Below are positions 37,389 to 46,599 of a stretch of 64,000 bases of DNA, in pieces. The DNA comes from Skeletonema tropicum. Its lineage: Eukaryota; Bacillariophyta; Thalassiosirophyceae; Thalassiosirales; Thalassiosiraceae. Made by a program: the position numbers and the translations under genes. Below the pieces are notes generated by a model. That model did not search any database and was not told the origin of the DNA. It was given only the letters and a program-made list of their open reading frames with translations. Each line of letters starts with the position of its first letter. Positions within the stretch are counted from its first letter, which is position 1. The DNA lies in NCBI GenBank assembly GCA_037178625.1, contig CM074130.1, positions 248,001 through 312,000 on the forward strand, read 5' to 3'.

Positions 37389-38912
37389 CAATGGCCGTAC
37401 TTATTATCTTGTCTCCTACGCGGCCAATGAAGGCGATTAGTGGCGTTTTGGAAAGCTCTTGAGCAGCTCTATCGAATAGGCGTATATTAAAACCGATTAG
37501 ACGACTTTTTGTAGATCGTCTCGGTCAGAAACGGGGTTAGAAAGTAACCAGCCCGGCCAAATTCGGATCCACAGCCGGATTTTCACATCAGAATTCCAAT
37601 ATTTTGACCAAAATCGACAATAGGACAACCAATCGAATCGTCTCTTCAAGCTGAATCGATATATACCATTATTACTACCAAAATTTATTATTACTACCAA
37701 AATTTCAAAGATAATACACACAGTTCGGCCTCCCTCCGGTCGACCTCACAAAAAAGCGTCCACTAGAGAAAAGATCCTAACGCTGCGTATCATGACAATA
37801 AACACAGCTCGGCCTCGCAAGCTCGCCCTCGCAAATACACTTCTTTTAATGGGGCGAATAACATGAGCTTCAGGTGCAGCGGGCAAAGACGCTTCGCTGA
37901 AGAACGAAGTATAGATCAGCCTCATCATGATGATAGTCACGTGTACCGTCCATCCATTATCACATGTACCGTCCAATATTACAAGTACTTCCCACCATTG
38001 GCTCACCTCTCACCTCCCTTCGGTCGGATCGCTTCCACCAACCACAAGCAGCGGCAGCAGCATCATTGCCAACGATATCATCTTCCATCTCCTCCTCCAA
38101 CCACAAGCAAAACAAATACTACATACTTAGATATATCCCAACTCCTTGTTCTCCTTCGTCGTTGGCAATGCTAATGCTGCCGCTGCTTGTGGTTGGAGAA
38201 GGAGAAGAAGGAGTTGCATACATGACAATCAACCAACCACAAGCAGACAAGCAGCATCATTTCCAACGACGATGTGGTGTCATCATCCTCCTCCATCCAC
38301 AAGCAGTACCATATTATTAGAGGAGGCTCGAATGAATAATATGATGCTGCTTGTGGTTGGTTGATTGTCATGTGACGATGATGTTGTTGCTGCTTGCGGT
38401 TGGAGGAGAGTGCCGAGCGGAGTCATGATAGAGGCAAGTTGATGATGAGGGCGAGGGCGACCGATAGGGAGGCCGAGCTGTGTTTATCAATTTCGAATGC
38501 GATCGTATCGTACCAACTGTCATGATGACACTACAATACCTCAAGCGGGTCGTTTTTTGAGATTTTCGACGTAACAATTGTCACTGACGGCGTTTCCATT
38601 ATAAAGTGTGTCTGGCGAGTGCGAGCGGAGCGAGGACGAGCAGTGTTTATTGTATTAATCGATAGCGTTTGAAATGACGATTCGAACGGTGGTATCATTG
38701 TCGATTCTTCTGGTCAAAATCCGAATTCCAATGTCGATTTGGGGCTGACGGACGTGCGGATTCTAGGGGTCGATTTACTTGAGTCGATTGACAAAAGATT
38801 GATATTATGCCTCGATAGTACGCCCAGTCGATAGAGCGCAACGAGACGATTCTAAATCACTACTCATCGCATTTATACGACCAATAGAAGGCAAGATATG
38901 AAAGGAATCGTA
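37389..38912. repeat. Foldback intergenic element, unit 11
   Basis: Long ccgtacttattatc form, two GAGGGC repeats, short tgtcgattc form; clean. Confidence 0.68.
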
Positions 38913-40526
38913 CATTATTTCGAGAGGAAGAGGTAAAGTAGTAGTAATAATAATAATAGTAGTACCATGGTGACGTATTCGATTATCATCCCTCTCTCTC
39001 GCTATCTCATTGTGTACATTATTAGATATTAAGTTGATTGTCATGTTGAAACACTTCACTTTCCATCTATCCAGTGCTGCAGATGCTGCTCCTCCATCTT
39101 TGCCACCCCTCATGTTGTTATTATTATTATTATTAATCGCAGTTCCACTACTACTTCGAATATTACGAATTAATATTGGTGCCATCATCCCTGCAAATAC
39201 CGCTGCACCCATTCGTACTTCTGGATATTTATCTGCCGTGGCCCTTTTGATCAATTTGATTGCTTCCATTACTGCTCTATCTTCCATTGCTCCCGTGGCC
39301 AGAAATGACAATGATGATGATGATGATTGATCCTGATGATTACCACCAACACTACCACCACCATGCAGCTGTAATCGATTGGCACCATGAGCATGACATC
39401 GACGACACGCCACCGCCAATTTCCACGCAGTATTCACACATTCGACACGATGGCCCGGTTCACCAGCCCCCCCGCTCAGTAGTCCCTTGTGACAACACGT
39501 TATGATCTCATAGGCATAGGGAGAGACACGCTTGGCCAAGTTCAAGTCGACAGTAGTATTATCGCCGCCCAAAACGCATATCTTACCAAGTACCATGAGT
39601 GCCGAAAGTCGAACGCCCCCCGAGGCCATTTTGGATCGCGGATTCCAATTGGAGATTTCCATCATTTTGGATAGGAGTGAGTGAGCGTCGGTGCGTAAAT
39701 TTCCCGGTAGGTTGGCATTGGATCCAAGAAAGAGACAGAGGGCTGTGCATTCGACCCATGCGTGGCGGAGTGGTGTGGAGAGTAGTGGTGGTAGCTGCTT
39801 GTGTTGTTGCTGTTGTTGAGCATCGGAGGCGGCGGATGATTTCGATTTCGATTTCGATTGCTTGGCCTTGGCCTTGGCGGAATAGGAAGTTGACTTTTTG
39901 TTGGCTATGGCGCCGCCCAATTTTGGAGACATGGCCGCAGCGATCGCAATGGTCGTCATGCCCATGCCACCGCTACTGATACTGCTACTGATACTGTCAT
40001 TGTCATGATCCTCGGCAGCAGCAGCAGCGAGAGCAGAAGATATTTCGAGCAGCTTTTGCAGCACAGCGAGAATGCTGCGTGCTGCCTGGAATGGCGGCTG
40101 ATTTGTGTCTGACGATGACGGCGGGCTGATATTATTACTATTATTTGAATTTTCATTTTCATTTCCGCCCAATTGAAGTTTCAATTTCAATTCGAAATTA
40201 TTGGGGTCGATTCCTGCGTGCCAGCGGAGCCAGGCACGGAGATTGATGAGGCGGATGAATAAGATTTGGTTGGGCACGGGAGTTTGGACTGTGAAGATGG
40301 AGTGCATGCCCTGTGGTGGATTCCCATTACCGCTGGCGGTGGATGTTGGCGAATTATTATTATTGCTGCTGCTGTTCGCAACATGAACATTGTAGCTCGT
40401 TGCATCGAACGAAATGGCAGCGCCAAGTAAGGCGGCGGCCTCTTCGGCAGATGATGGTGGGGCCTGTTCGTTGTCGTCTGTTGTCATTGTAGACATAAGA
40501 TGTAGGGCCGCTTCGCTTTGTAGCAT
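38805..40526 (-). CDS. Truncated HEAT-gene copy 12 (573 codons), distal end of array
   Basis: Intact. Two extra Lys-Ser pairs as in copies 2 and 9, but Ile at the Ser/Ile site: a recombinant marker state. Its 5' flank differs from all others. After gttgttttgtg there is a duplicated tggcgttgtggcg, and homology to the common upstream region ends near 40592, so this copy lacks the normal foldback immediately upstream. Confidence 0.5.
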   Translation of the reverse strand: MLQSEAALHLMSTMTTDDNEQAPPSSAEEAAALLGAAISFDATSYNVHVANSSSNNNNSPTSTASGNGNPPQGMHSIFTVQTPVPNQILFIRLINLRAWLRWHAGIDPNNFELKLKLQLGGNENENSNNSNNISPPSSSDTNQPPFQAARSILAVLQKLLEISSALAAAAAEDHDNDSISSSISSGGMGMTTIAIAAAMSPKLGGAIANKKSTSYSAKAKAKQSKSKSKSSAASDAQQQQQHKQLPPLLSTPLRHAWVECTALCLFLGSNANLPGNLRTDAHSLLSKMMEISNWNPRSKMASGGVRLSALMVLGKICVLGGDNTTVDLNLAKRVSPYAYEIITCCHKGLLSGGAGEPGHRVECVNTAWKLAVACRRCHAHGANRLQLHGGGSVGGNHQDQSSSSSLSFLATGAMEDRAVMEAIKLIKRATADKYPEVRMGAAVFAGMMAPILIRNIRSSSGTAINNNNNNNMRGGKDGGAASAALDRWKVKCFNMTINLISNNVHNEIARERDDNRIRHHGTTIIIITTTLPLPLEIMYDSFHILPSIGRINAMSSDLESSRCALSTGRTIEA

Positions 40527-40592
40527 GGTTGTTTTGTGTGGCGTTGTGGCGTCACTGGATGGTGTTTATTATTTGAGACGGGCGTCTTGATT

Positions 40593-41227
40593 TGAAGAAT
40601 TTGATCGATAGCGCTTCAAAGGACGATTCAAATTGTTATATCATTGTCGATTCAAATGGTCAAAAGAATGTCGATTCGGGGCTCGACATGCGGAATGAAG
40701 GAGTCGATTTAGTTGAGTTGATTGACAAAAGATCGATATTTCAAGTCGAGAATAGTACCAATCGATAGAGCGCAAGGAGAGCTTTCTATATCACCACTCA
40801 TCGCATTCAGACGACCAATAGAAGGCAAGGTATGAAAGGAAAGGAATCGTACATAATTTCGAGAGGAAGAGGTAAAGTAATATGTAGTAGTAATAATAAT
40901 AATAATAGTAGTAGTAGTACCATGGCGCCGTCTTCGATTATCATCCCTCTCTCTCTATCGCATTATGTATATCGTTCTTCCGAAAGATATCCAGTTGATT
41001 GTCATGTTGAAACACTTCACTAGTCTCAGCCCCAATGACAGAACGTCCTATGTAGGGTGTACTTCAACTCAACCTACACAAGCTGAACAATGGCCTACTT
41101 ATATCTTGTCTACTACTCTCGGCCAATGAAGGCGATGAGTGGCGTTTTGGAAAGCCCTTGAGCAGCTCTATCGATTAAGAGTTTAATCAAGAGCCAAATT
41201 TGAGAATTGTCTCCGTCAAAAACAGCC
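40593..41227. repeat. Diverged foldback arms in reversed order at the array edge
   Basis: About 40,600-41,025 is a diverged relative of the right arm and junction DNA (compare 6258-6670): tgatcgatagcgcttc, tatcattgtcgattc, ttgattgacaaaagat, accaatagaaggcaagg, catgttgaaacacttcac. About 41,062-41,175 is a diverged relative of the left arm (compare 4966-5075): cttcaactcaacctacac, ggccaatgaaggcgat, gtggcgttttggaaagc, gagcagctctatcga. In the array the left-arm sequence comes first on the plus strand; here it comes second. This looks like an older, decayed element of the same family. No gene seen. Confidence 0.75.
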
Positions 41228-41439
41228 TTACTGCTCTGGCTCTGGCCGCACCTCAGTATTGTTGCCAATTAGTGAGATGCAATAGTCAAGGTCATCTCTG
41301 GGCCGCGGATTACCCCGTATCAGCGTTCTAGGCTGATAAGAGTACTCATTGACATTTTGAATTCGATGCACCTCTTGATGGAGTTGAACTGGATTATTCA
41401 TGAAGGACGTGTCCTCATTGGGCTGGTTGGCACCGTAGC
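41228..41439 (-). CDS. Candidate 3'-terminal exon of an unknown gene, cut off by the TIR element
   Basis: On the minus strand the acceptor-like tract cccttctaacttctaag is followed by a 69-codon open frame to TAA at 41228-41230. It includes PVQLHQEVHRIQNVNEYSYQ and DDLDYCISLIGNN. Composition is protein-like and there is no ATG, so upstream exons are required. Upstream sequence is interrupted 30 bp away by the TIR element at 41469. I do not recognise the protein. Other protein-like open stretches on the same strand lie beyond that element (43046-43255, about 43.83-43.99 kb, about 44.18-44.37 kb) and could belong to the same broken gene. Exon status is inferred from frame and splice site only. 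Confidence 0.4.
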
Positions 41440-41468
41440 CTTAGAAGTTAGAAGGGAAATGACACATA

Positions 41469-43007
41469 CACGGGTTCTAAGCCTCCCGGTCTAAGTTCAA
41501 AAGTAGGAGTATCAACGTAGGAATAGTACATGACGTGTGATATGACTATCGCTACGACATTTGTTAACTCTTACTAACCAAAACAGGCAAAAATCAATAT
41601 ATTTTCTTGACGGGCTAACTATCGCCAAACACTTTTTCATCTCCACTCAACATCACAAAGACGAGGAGCACCGGCACCATGGTGTGTTTGCGTCCTATGG
41701 TGATATAATGTCCCATCTTGATATACTGGTGAACTTTTTTGGCAACGAACTCTACACCCATATTGTAGTTCATTACTAAAAAAGTTCACCAGTATACAAT
41801 AACGTCGAATTAATTCTCGTCGACATATTTTATCGCTAGAAATTTCCCCTCGACGACAGAGTCTGCCGCTGCCGTATTTATCCAAAAGAGAGGCAGTAGG
41901 GTGTGCCATCACTCCGCCCTGCCCCTCTCAATCGACAACCAAACATATATTATTCGTAGGTGATGCTTATCGCCACAGTAATCATCGTATTCACCAAGAA
42001 TATAAGTGATCTAGCCACACCATCATGAAAAGCCACCTGTCGCCTTGTTGCGACCGACACTCTCACCAAAGGATGCATCACAGAAGAAACGAAGCCCTGA
42101 AACTTATGCCCCAGTTATAATATGATATAGAGCGATGATTGGGGGGCATAAACCTAATAAAAAGAGTCTTATTGTCTCCTTGAAGCGACGAGTCAATAAT
42201 TACAAAAAACTCGTCTCAAATGGGCATAATAACCACCATCAATTGTTGTATACAGCCACCAATAATTCCAAAACACATCCAAAACAGAACTAACAAATCA
42301 TTGCGGTAATAATATACATTGGTATTGTTTGGAGTAGTGTTTTCAATCGGATAATATTAAATATTATTTGGTACAATAAATTACAAAAAAATGTAGGCCT
42401 CTACACCATGATAAATATGACATCTACACCTATATTGCGGCTACTGAAGCGTGTATACCCCCCCCCCGACATCCTCTTTTATGTTTTGAGTTGAAGAATT
42501 GTGTTTGCATTGTTGTTATGGACTGTTTATATGGTTGATTGTTGCATATTAATTATGTGAAACATCACATATCCGATCACATGTGCGCCTGGGTAATAAT
42601 AAATAGAGGGAGCACTCTCATACGTGGGGCACGACCTCGGAAGTCAATACTATGTTGCAGATGAGATATGTAAAGTAGGGGACCTTGTAGTGCAGAGTAT
42701 CATTGCCAAAAGGATCATATCACAGGTGGACGAAGATGACCAATTTTCATATCGTTGATGGCGAGTACAATAACTCAACGACGGCATCTACCTCGACAAA
42801 GGAACGCCTCCATAATATACCCAATAGTAATGGAGAGCGATATAGGTGCGTATATTGGTTATATTTGAAGCGTGTGCATTGTTGGGGCCGTCGGTAGGAG
42901 CGGCAGCTTCATGGTTGATGTCAAAAAGTGCAGCATTAGGTAGGACTTACAGGTAGTATGTACGTCCTACGAAGATTTGAATTCCTACGTAGGCCTTAGA
43001 ACCCGTG
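41469..43007. mobile_element. 1.54 kb non-autonomous TIR element, copy 1
   Basis: The ends are inverted: left cacgggttctaag (41469) and right cttagaacccgtg (ending 43007). Inside them the ends continue with mirrored cgtaggaat (left, about 41517) and attcctacgtaggcc (right, 42981). CATA flanks both sides (41465-41468 and 43008-43011), a possible 4-bp target duplication. No transposase frame. A similar full copy lies at 53897-55429, and right-hand parts lie in the 3,610 bp tandem units. A run of nine C's near 42465 is shorter in the other copies. Confidence 0.65.
41722..41796. repeat. Perfect 19-bp stem hairpin inside the TIR element
   Basis: Arm 41722-41740 (tatactggtgaactttttt) is exactly reverse-complemented at 41778-41796, with a 37-nt loop. 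In the copy at about 54,149-54,224 the left arm has mutated (tatgctggtgaaatatttt) while the right arm is intact. Confidence 0.85.
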
Positions 43008-43045
43008 CATACAGGATTTCTATACAGTTACGTTATGGTAGGGTA

Positions 43046-43255
43046 TCAATGGTAGCTTTTAGGTAGGAGAGAGCGTTTTGAATATAGCTGTCTCATCTCC
43101 TTGACTCCATGACGTGGATTTTTTTGTCTACGTAGGAATCGTTCAAGAAGCGGTACCAAAGTGGCGCCAACGATCATCGAGCACATCACCACCATGGGAT
43201 TTCCGCCCGAGTAGCGTACTGTACTGAGCGTGGTGCCGTTATATAAAAGATACAA
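43046..43255 (-). pseudogene. Exon-like remnant with a hydrophobic segment, unknown gene
   Basis: A 70-codon open stretch without a credible ATG start (the first in-frame Met is at MVVMCSMIVGATLVPLLERF). It has a hydrophobic run followed by a basic FLRRQKNPRHGVKEMRQLYS segment. It lies just beyond the right end of the TIR element, on the same strand as the terminal exon at 41228-41439. I do not recognise the family. It may be an exon of the same interrupted gene or chance. Confidence 0.33.
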
Positions 43256-44629
43256 TGCTCGAGACGTTTATATATAGACACATATGATTGCATGTAGCAA
43301 CTTTATATGTACTAATTTTTACAAATGATGTAAAATAAAAGCCAATTTGTGCACATGAATGTGTATCCTCAACTCTCATGAGCAATGAACGATGGTGTTA
43401 TAACAAATATTTCGGCACTAACGACACCAAACACTGCTAAAATAACGCTTGTAGAGTTATGAAAAGAATGTTTGCATCTTTTTAATGCGGTAATAATAAT
43501 TTATGAGGCCCACAGATCCTTGTCATTCAACACAAACACTTCTGTATGCACATCCATCTACTACAAGAGAATCACTTTGTGCATTCCAATGATGTCAGTA
43601 GTGATCATATGCAGCTCTATCCGTCGAACATTACTTCATTGAAACCAAAGGGCCTTAACAAGTCGTTGAAGATTCCACTCCGATCAATTCAGAGCAATGT
43701 AGCGCCGTAACAATAGCCTTCTTCGGAGACAAAATGTGCACCTATTCCACCCTAATCGAGCTTTAAGTCACCCAACTACGACCTTATCTCTTCAATCAAA
43801 TACAATAGTTGTTGTGTCATTGTTGTCAGATGGTAATGTTGATTTGAATAACGAATCCATTGGAATTTGTTCGAGGAATGGCCATGTGTTGGGCGATGGT
43901 GATACCAAGGCTGAGTTCGCCGATGGTGGTGTAGGCAGTGAAATCGATCTCAATTGTCAACTTCACGGTACAAAGCGATCCTTACATATTATTGAGAGCT
44001 CATTTGTCGTGTTTAGTTGTCTCGTCATGATTAGAGGTCGGAATAGAACAACGAAATGGGTGACATTTGTTTGTAATTGATGATGTGATGTGTAGCAGCA
44101 ATGTTGGTGCCCGACGGAGTGCTATGGCCATATGAAGTCACTAACAATGAACCACACCGACACTAGATGTCTATATGTAGAAGTAGCGGTGATAATTGGC
44201 GGAGAGAGGACGATCTCCGAGGTGTTACAGGCGTAGTATCGGACGACACATCGGGAGATTCGGCTTCTTCTGGTTGACTTTTTCTCATGTGACGCTTAGA
44301 TGGGGTACCAAAAAGTGCATTACGTGGCCTAGCCAGTAAGTTTCCTCATAGCTTCAGCTGCATACAGTTATATAGCACGAAATGCAAATCTGTGTACTTC
44401 AGGAGATACGATTTTTACCGCTATGCCATCAACATGGTGTTTTGGTTCACTTCCTCATGATGTGTGATGATGTTTTTGCTGCGAAATCGTGCATGGAGCA
44501 AAAGAGGCGGGATTTTTTGTGAAATATTTTATTTTTCTAATTTCGGCGGAAAGGGAGTGCCGTTATCTATCTTGTATGACATATACGTAGGAATCAATTT
44601 GACGGAGTCGAGGAGATGAGACAGCTATA
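43083..44629. repeat. 26-bp inverted repeat pair flanking 1.5 kb
   Basis: 43083-43108 (tatagctgtctcatctcctt, then gactcc) is reverse-complemented with one mismatch at 44604-44629. Both copies have an acgtag-type motif about 20-30 bp away on the inner side. The left arm lies within the exon-like frame at 43046-43255. The right arm abuts the MITE-like element that starts at 44629. It could be element termini or an inverted gene fragment. Confidence 0.6.
43256..44603. other. Mostly non-coding stretch with scattered exon-like minus-strand frames
   Basis: No complete gene. Three minus-strand stretches look protein-like and each follows an AG: about 44370-44180 (includes ARPRNALFGTPSKRHMRKSQ and SSDTTPVTPRRSSSLRQLSP), about 43990-43835 (includes VKLTIEIDFTAYTTIGELSL and AQHMAIPRTNSNG), and about 43737-43655 (LSPKKAIVTALHCSELIGVE). 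They might be exons of a decayed gene ending at 41228. The 114-codon plus-strand frame at 43736-44080 overlaps the second stretch and has no ATG start. Weak evidence. Confidence 0.28.
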
Positions 44630-44937
44630 GAGGTCCATCCCGAACCGTCCCGTCACCCTATCCGGTTTCCGGAGCGGGACGGGGTCCGACGGGACGGATA
44701 ATCCGGTTTTGGTTAGTTGTGTATTATTATGGGTATTTTGACGAAATAATGGGGAGAACAGTCTTACTAAACACCCGAAAGGAGTTCGCTACTTTGAGAA
44801 ATTCGCGTTTTGGGCGCGAATTCGGGCAAAAAAACAAATCCCGGATCACCCGGATCAGGGTTTGATGGGACAGATCGGATTATCCGGTCGAAAAAATCCC
44901 GTCCCGTCCCGGCCGTCCCGGTTCGGGATGGACCTCT
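44629..44937. mobile_element. 309-bp MITE-like element with AGAGGTCCATCCCGAACCG termini
   Basis: The left end agaggtccatcccgaaccg (44629-44647) is exactly inverted at the right end (44919-44937). Behind the termini both sides are rich in cccgtc/gacggg words, so the pairing may extend further. The interior is AT-rich with no coding frame. No clear target duplication is seen. Confidence 0.7.
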
Positions 44938-45007
44938 AGTTTTGAAGCAGTTTGGAAGCAAATGAGCTTGATCTTACAGAGAGGAGAAGAAATAAAATAC
45001 ACAAAAG

Positions 45008-46029
45008 TCAATTGATGCATTGGAACGATTTCTGAGGAGAAATCTGGAGCAATCCACTTCCTTGTTGGAGAGATCCGACAGAATTGTTATTACTTACTAC
45101 GCAACCCTCTTGACTGGCACAGAAGGAGGAGGTCTTTGTCTTTGGATTTGTTTGCTGGAATTCCATCGTCATAGCGGCTTGCCGGTGCATCTGAGCGACT
45201 GGCTGCTGCTTCATGTTCATGATACTCACACTACTCTTGCTCTTGGAAATAATAGAAGGAACAATAAGATTCTCTCGGTACTCCTTCAATTCGCGTTTGT
45301 ACTCTTCATATTCTTGCTTCGCTAGCTTGGAAACGAATTGCTTGATGTCAGGATCGGTCTCCCCCAGCTTGGCCCAGAGTGAAGTACATGTGAAAGCTTG
45401 AGGAAGCCAATCTTGCCATGCTGCTTGTGATGCTTACGCTTCGCTCGCTTTCCAGGTCCAAAGTACGAATCGGGAGCGAGCTTGATATTGATGTATCGTT
45501 CAGGTACATCACGAAAGAAGATCTTTCCCTCGTGAATGGACTTGTCGACAGCCTCACCTGCCATGGTCTGAATGATGAACTCCCTCTCAATTTGGAAGTA
45601 GATGTGGTAAGCAGACAAGGGACGCTTAGGCTTAGGCTTCTTTAGACTCTTCCTCGTTCTAGGACTTGAGATCAATTCAGTATCAGTGGCATTGGCATTG
45701 GAAGGGTGACTTATACCGAATGCAAATGGCAGCGGCGACTGAGATTGAGGTTGAGTTAGAATGCTCCTACCCAAATGCATAGACGCAGGACAAAGCATAG
45801 GAGCAGGCTCCTTTGTGTCTCTGTCTGGGCTTACGCTTACGACCGCCGATTGGATGGGCAGTCTGCTGGCACTAGCGGCAGGATGGCGATTGCCTGCGTC
45901 GGAAAGCATAGGCATGACGGCGTTGGAGATGGGGTTGGAGAGCTTCATTGCAGAAGACGACAGAGTTGCATCAGACAATTGCTCTCTTTCATTCGTGTGG
46001 GAGTGGGAGGTTGAAGCAGGAGTTGACAT
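45008..46029 (-). CDS. HMG-box DNA-binding protein, one frameshift in the HMG box
   Basis: Start ATG at 46029 (cttcaaaATGtca). Residues 1-125 are a Ser/Pro-rich disordered region. The HMG-box begins near residue 131 (KPKPKRPLSAYHIYFQIERE), followed by a basic stretch (GPGKRAKRKHHKQHGKIGF) near 191-209. The frame then slips near 45380-45400. The minus strand reads ctcaagctttcacatgtact, and the rest of the box (SLWAKLGETDPDIKQFVSKL, then KQEYEEYKRELKEYRE) is in another frame, running to TGA at 45008. One lost or two extra bases explain it; no intron signals fit. HMG-box proteins bind or bend DNA in the nucleus. It is either a real inactivating frameshift or a consensus error. Divergent from the 161-aa gene, 570 bp apart. 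Confidence 0.72.
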
Positions 46030-46599
46030 TTTGAAGTGTTCGAAAGGTCTACTTATCTGACGTGGTTTGTGCCAATGTTCTCGCCTGCCGATCCGGCACT
46101 CCGTACCCTGGGACTTCACTGGGTGCCGGTGGTCGGTAGCCTACTTGTAATCTGGGGGGGAAATCCCCCCGATAAGGGGTAGGCTAGCCCCCTATACCCA
46201 AAGGCCTACAAGATACGCAAAATCTGCATGCAGCGCTTGGTATGTATGTATATATAGCGGGCGTGCGGGCGTGCCAACAACATAGTCTGGTTGGGGAGAG
46301 GTTTCATAGGATATTTTGGATCATTTTGAGGGTATATTTTGTCATTGTACGGGAGCTTTGAGCTGATTTATACCCGATTATCCACAGTTTTGGGGCGGGG
46401 CCCAATTAGGCGCCGCAACAAGCCAGCTACAGAGGAGCTGGCTAAATAGTACATCTAAGTAGGCCTATCTTTAAGTAAGTAGGCCCAATCATGATGAAGT
46501 ACACATGTACAGCTGTCAGCGTCGCAATGAGCATTGCAAAATCTAAAATCTCATCTTTGACTAACTCATAAAAAGAGAACCACAACAAAGATTGAAACC
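46030..46599. promoter_or_regulatory. Divergent intergenic region between the HMG-box and 161-aa genes, duplicated elsewhere
   Basis: Shared 5' region of two divergent genes. It contains gacgtggtttgt, ccgatccggcactc, cttcactgggtgccgg, a G-run/C-run hairpin (gggggg-aaat-cccccc, about 46155-46170), a TATA-like tatatatagcggg (46249) and gggagaggtttcatagg. The same blocks, minus the C-rich hairpin, recur upstream of the second family gene (50,950-51,489). Promoter function is inferred from position. Confidence 0.45.

Larger units (their letters stand above)
3424..40592. repeat. Tandem array of ~3.24 kb units (truncated HEAT gene plus foldback intergenic region)
   Basis: Head-to-tail array. Equivalent stop codons of successive truncated copies lie at 6413, 9653, 12887, 16118, 19376, 22634, 25876, 29129, 32364, 35577 and 38805, so the spacing is 3,213-3,258 bp. 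Each unit is the 5' gene part (about 1.46 kb), then the intergenic foldback (about 1.55 kb), then a junction stretch. Homology to the full gene begins near 3424 (junction near 6679 in the first truncated copy). It stops near 40592, upstream of the last copy, where the sequence switches to diverged flank. All truncated copies share one junction and one expanded Asn tract near the junction, so they descend from a single truncated founder. Confidence 0.95.

Noticed and set aside
3424..40592. CRISPR, centromeric satellite or rDNA-type array
   Set aside because: Units are 3.2 kb with a coding segment and no short spacers; no rRNA features.
42703..42897. 64-codon frame (PKGSYHRWTKMTNFHIVDGE...) present in four copies (also 55126, 58736, 62346)
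   Set aside because: No ATG start, lies inside the TIR element and is copied with it; no independent sign of coding.
43736..44080. 114-codon plus-strand frame
   Set aside because: It opens with GTG and has no early ATG; the opposite strand of the same stretch looks more protein-like.
44767..44961. 64-codon minus-strand frame
   Set aside because: Lies almost wholly within the 309-bp MITE-like element and reads its GC-rich end repeats.
45380..45400. Short intron explaining the HMG-box frame change
   Set aside because: The box residues are contiguous across the shift and no GT...AG pair of plausible length restores the frame.
46155..46170. G-run/C-run hairpin as a transcription terminator
   Set aside because: Bacterial-type terminators are not expected in a nuclear genome, and it lies between divergent gene starts.
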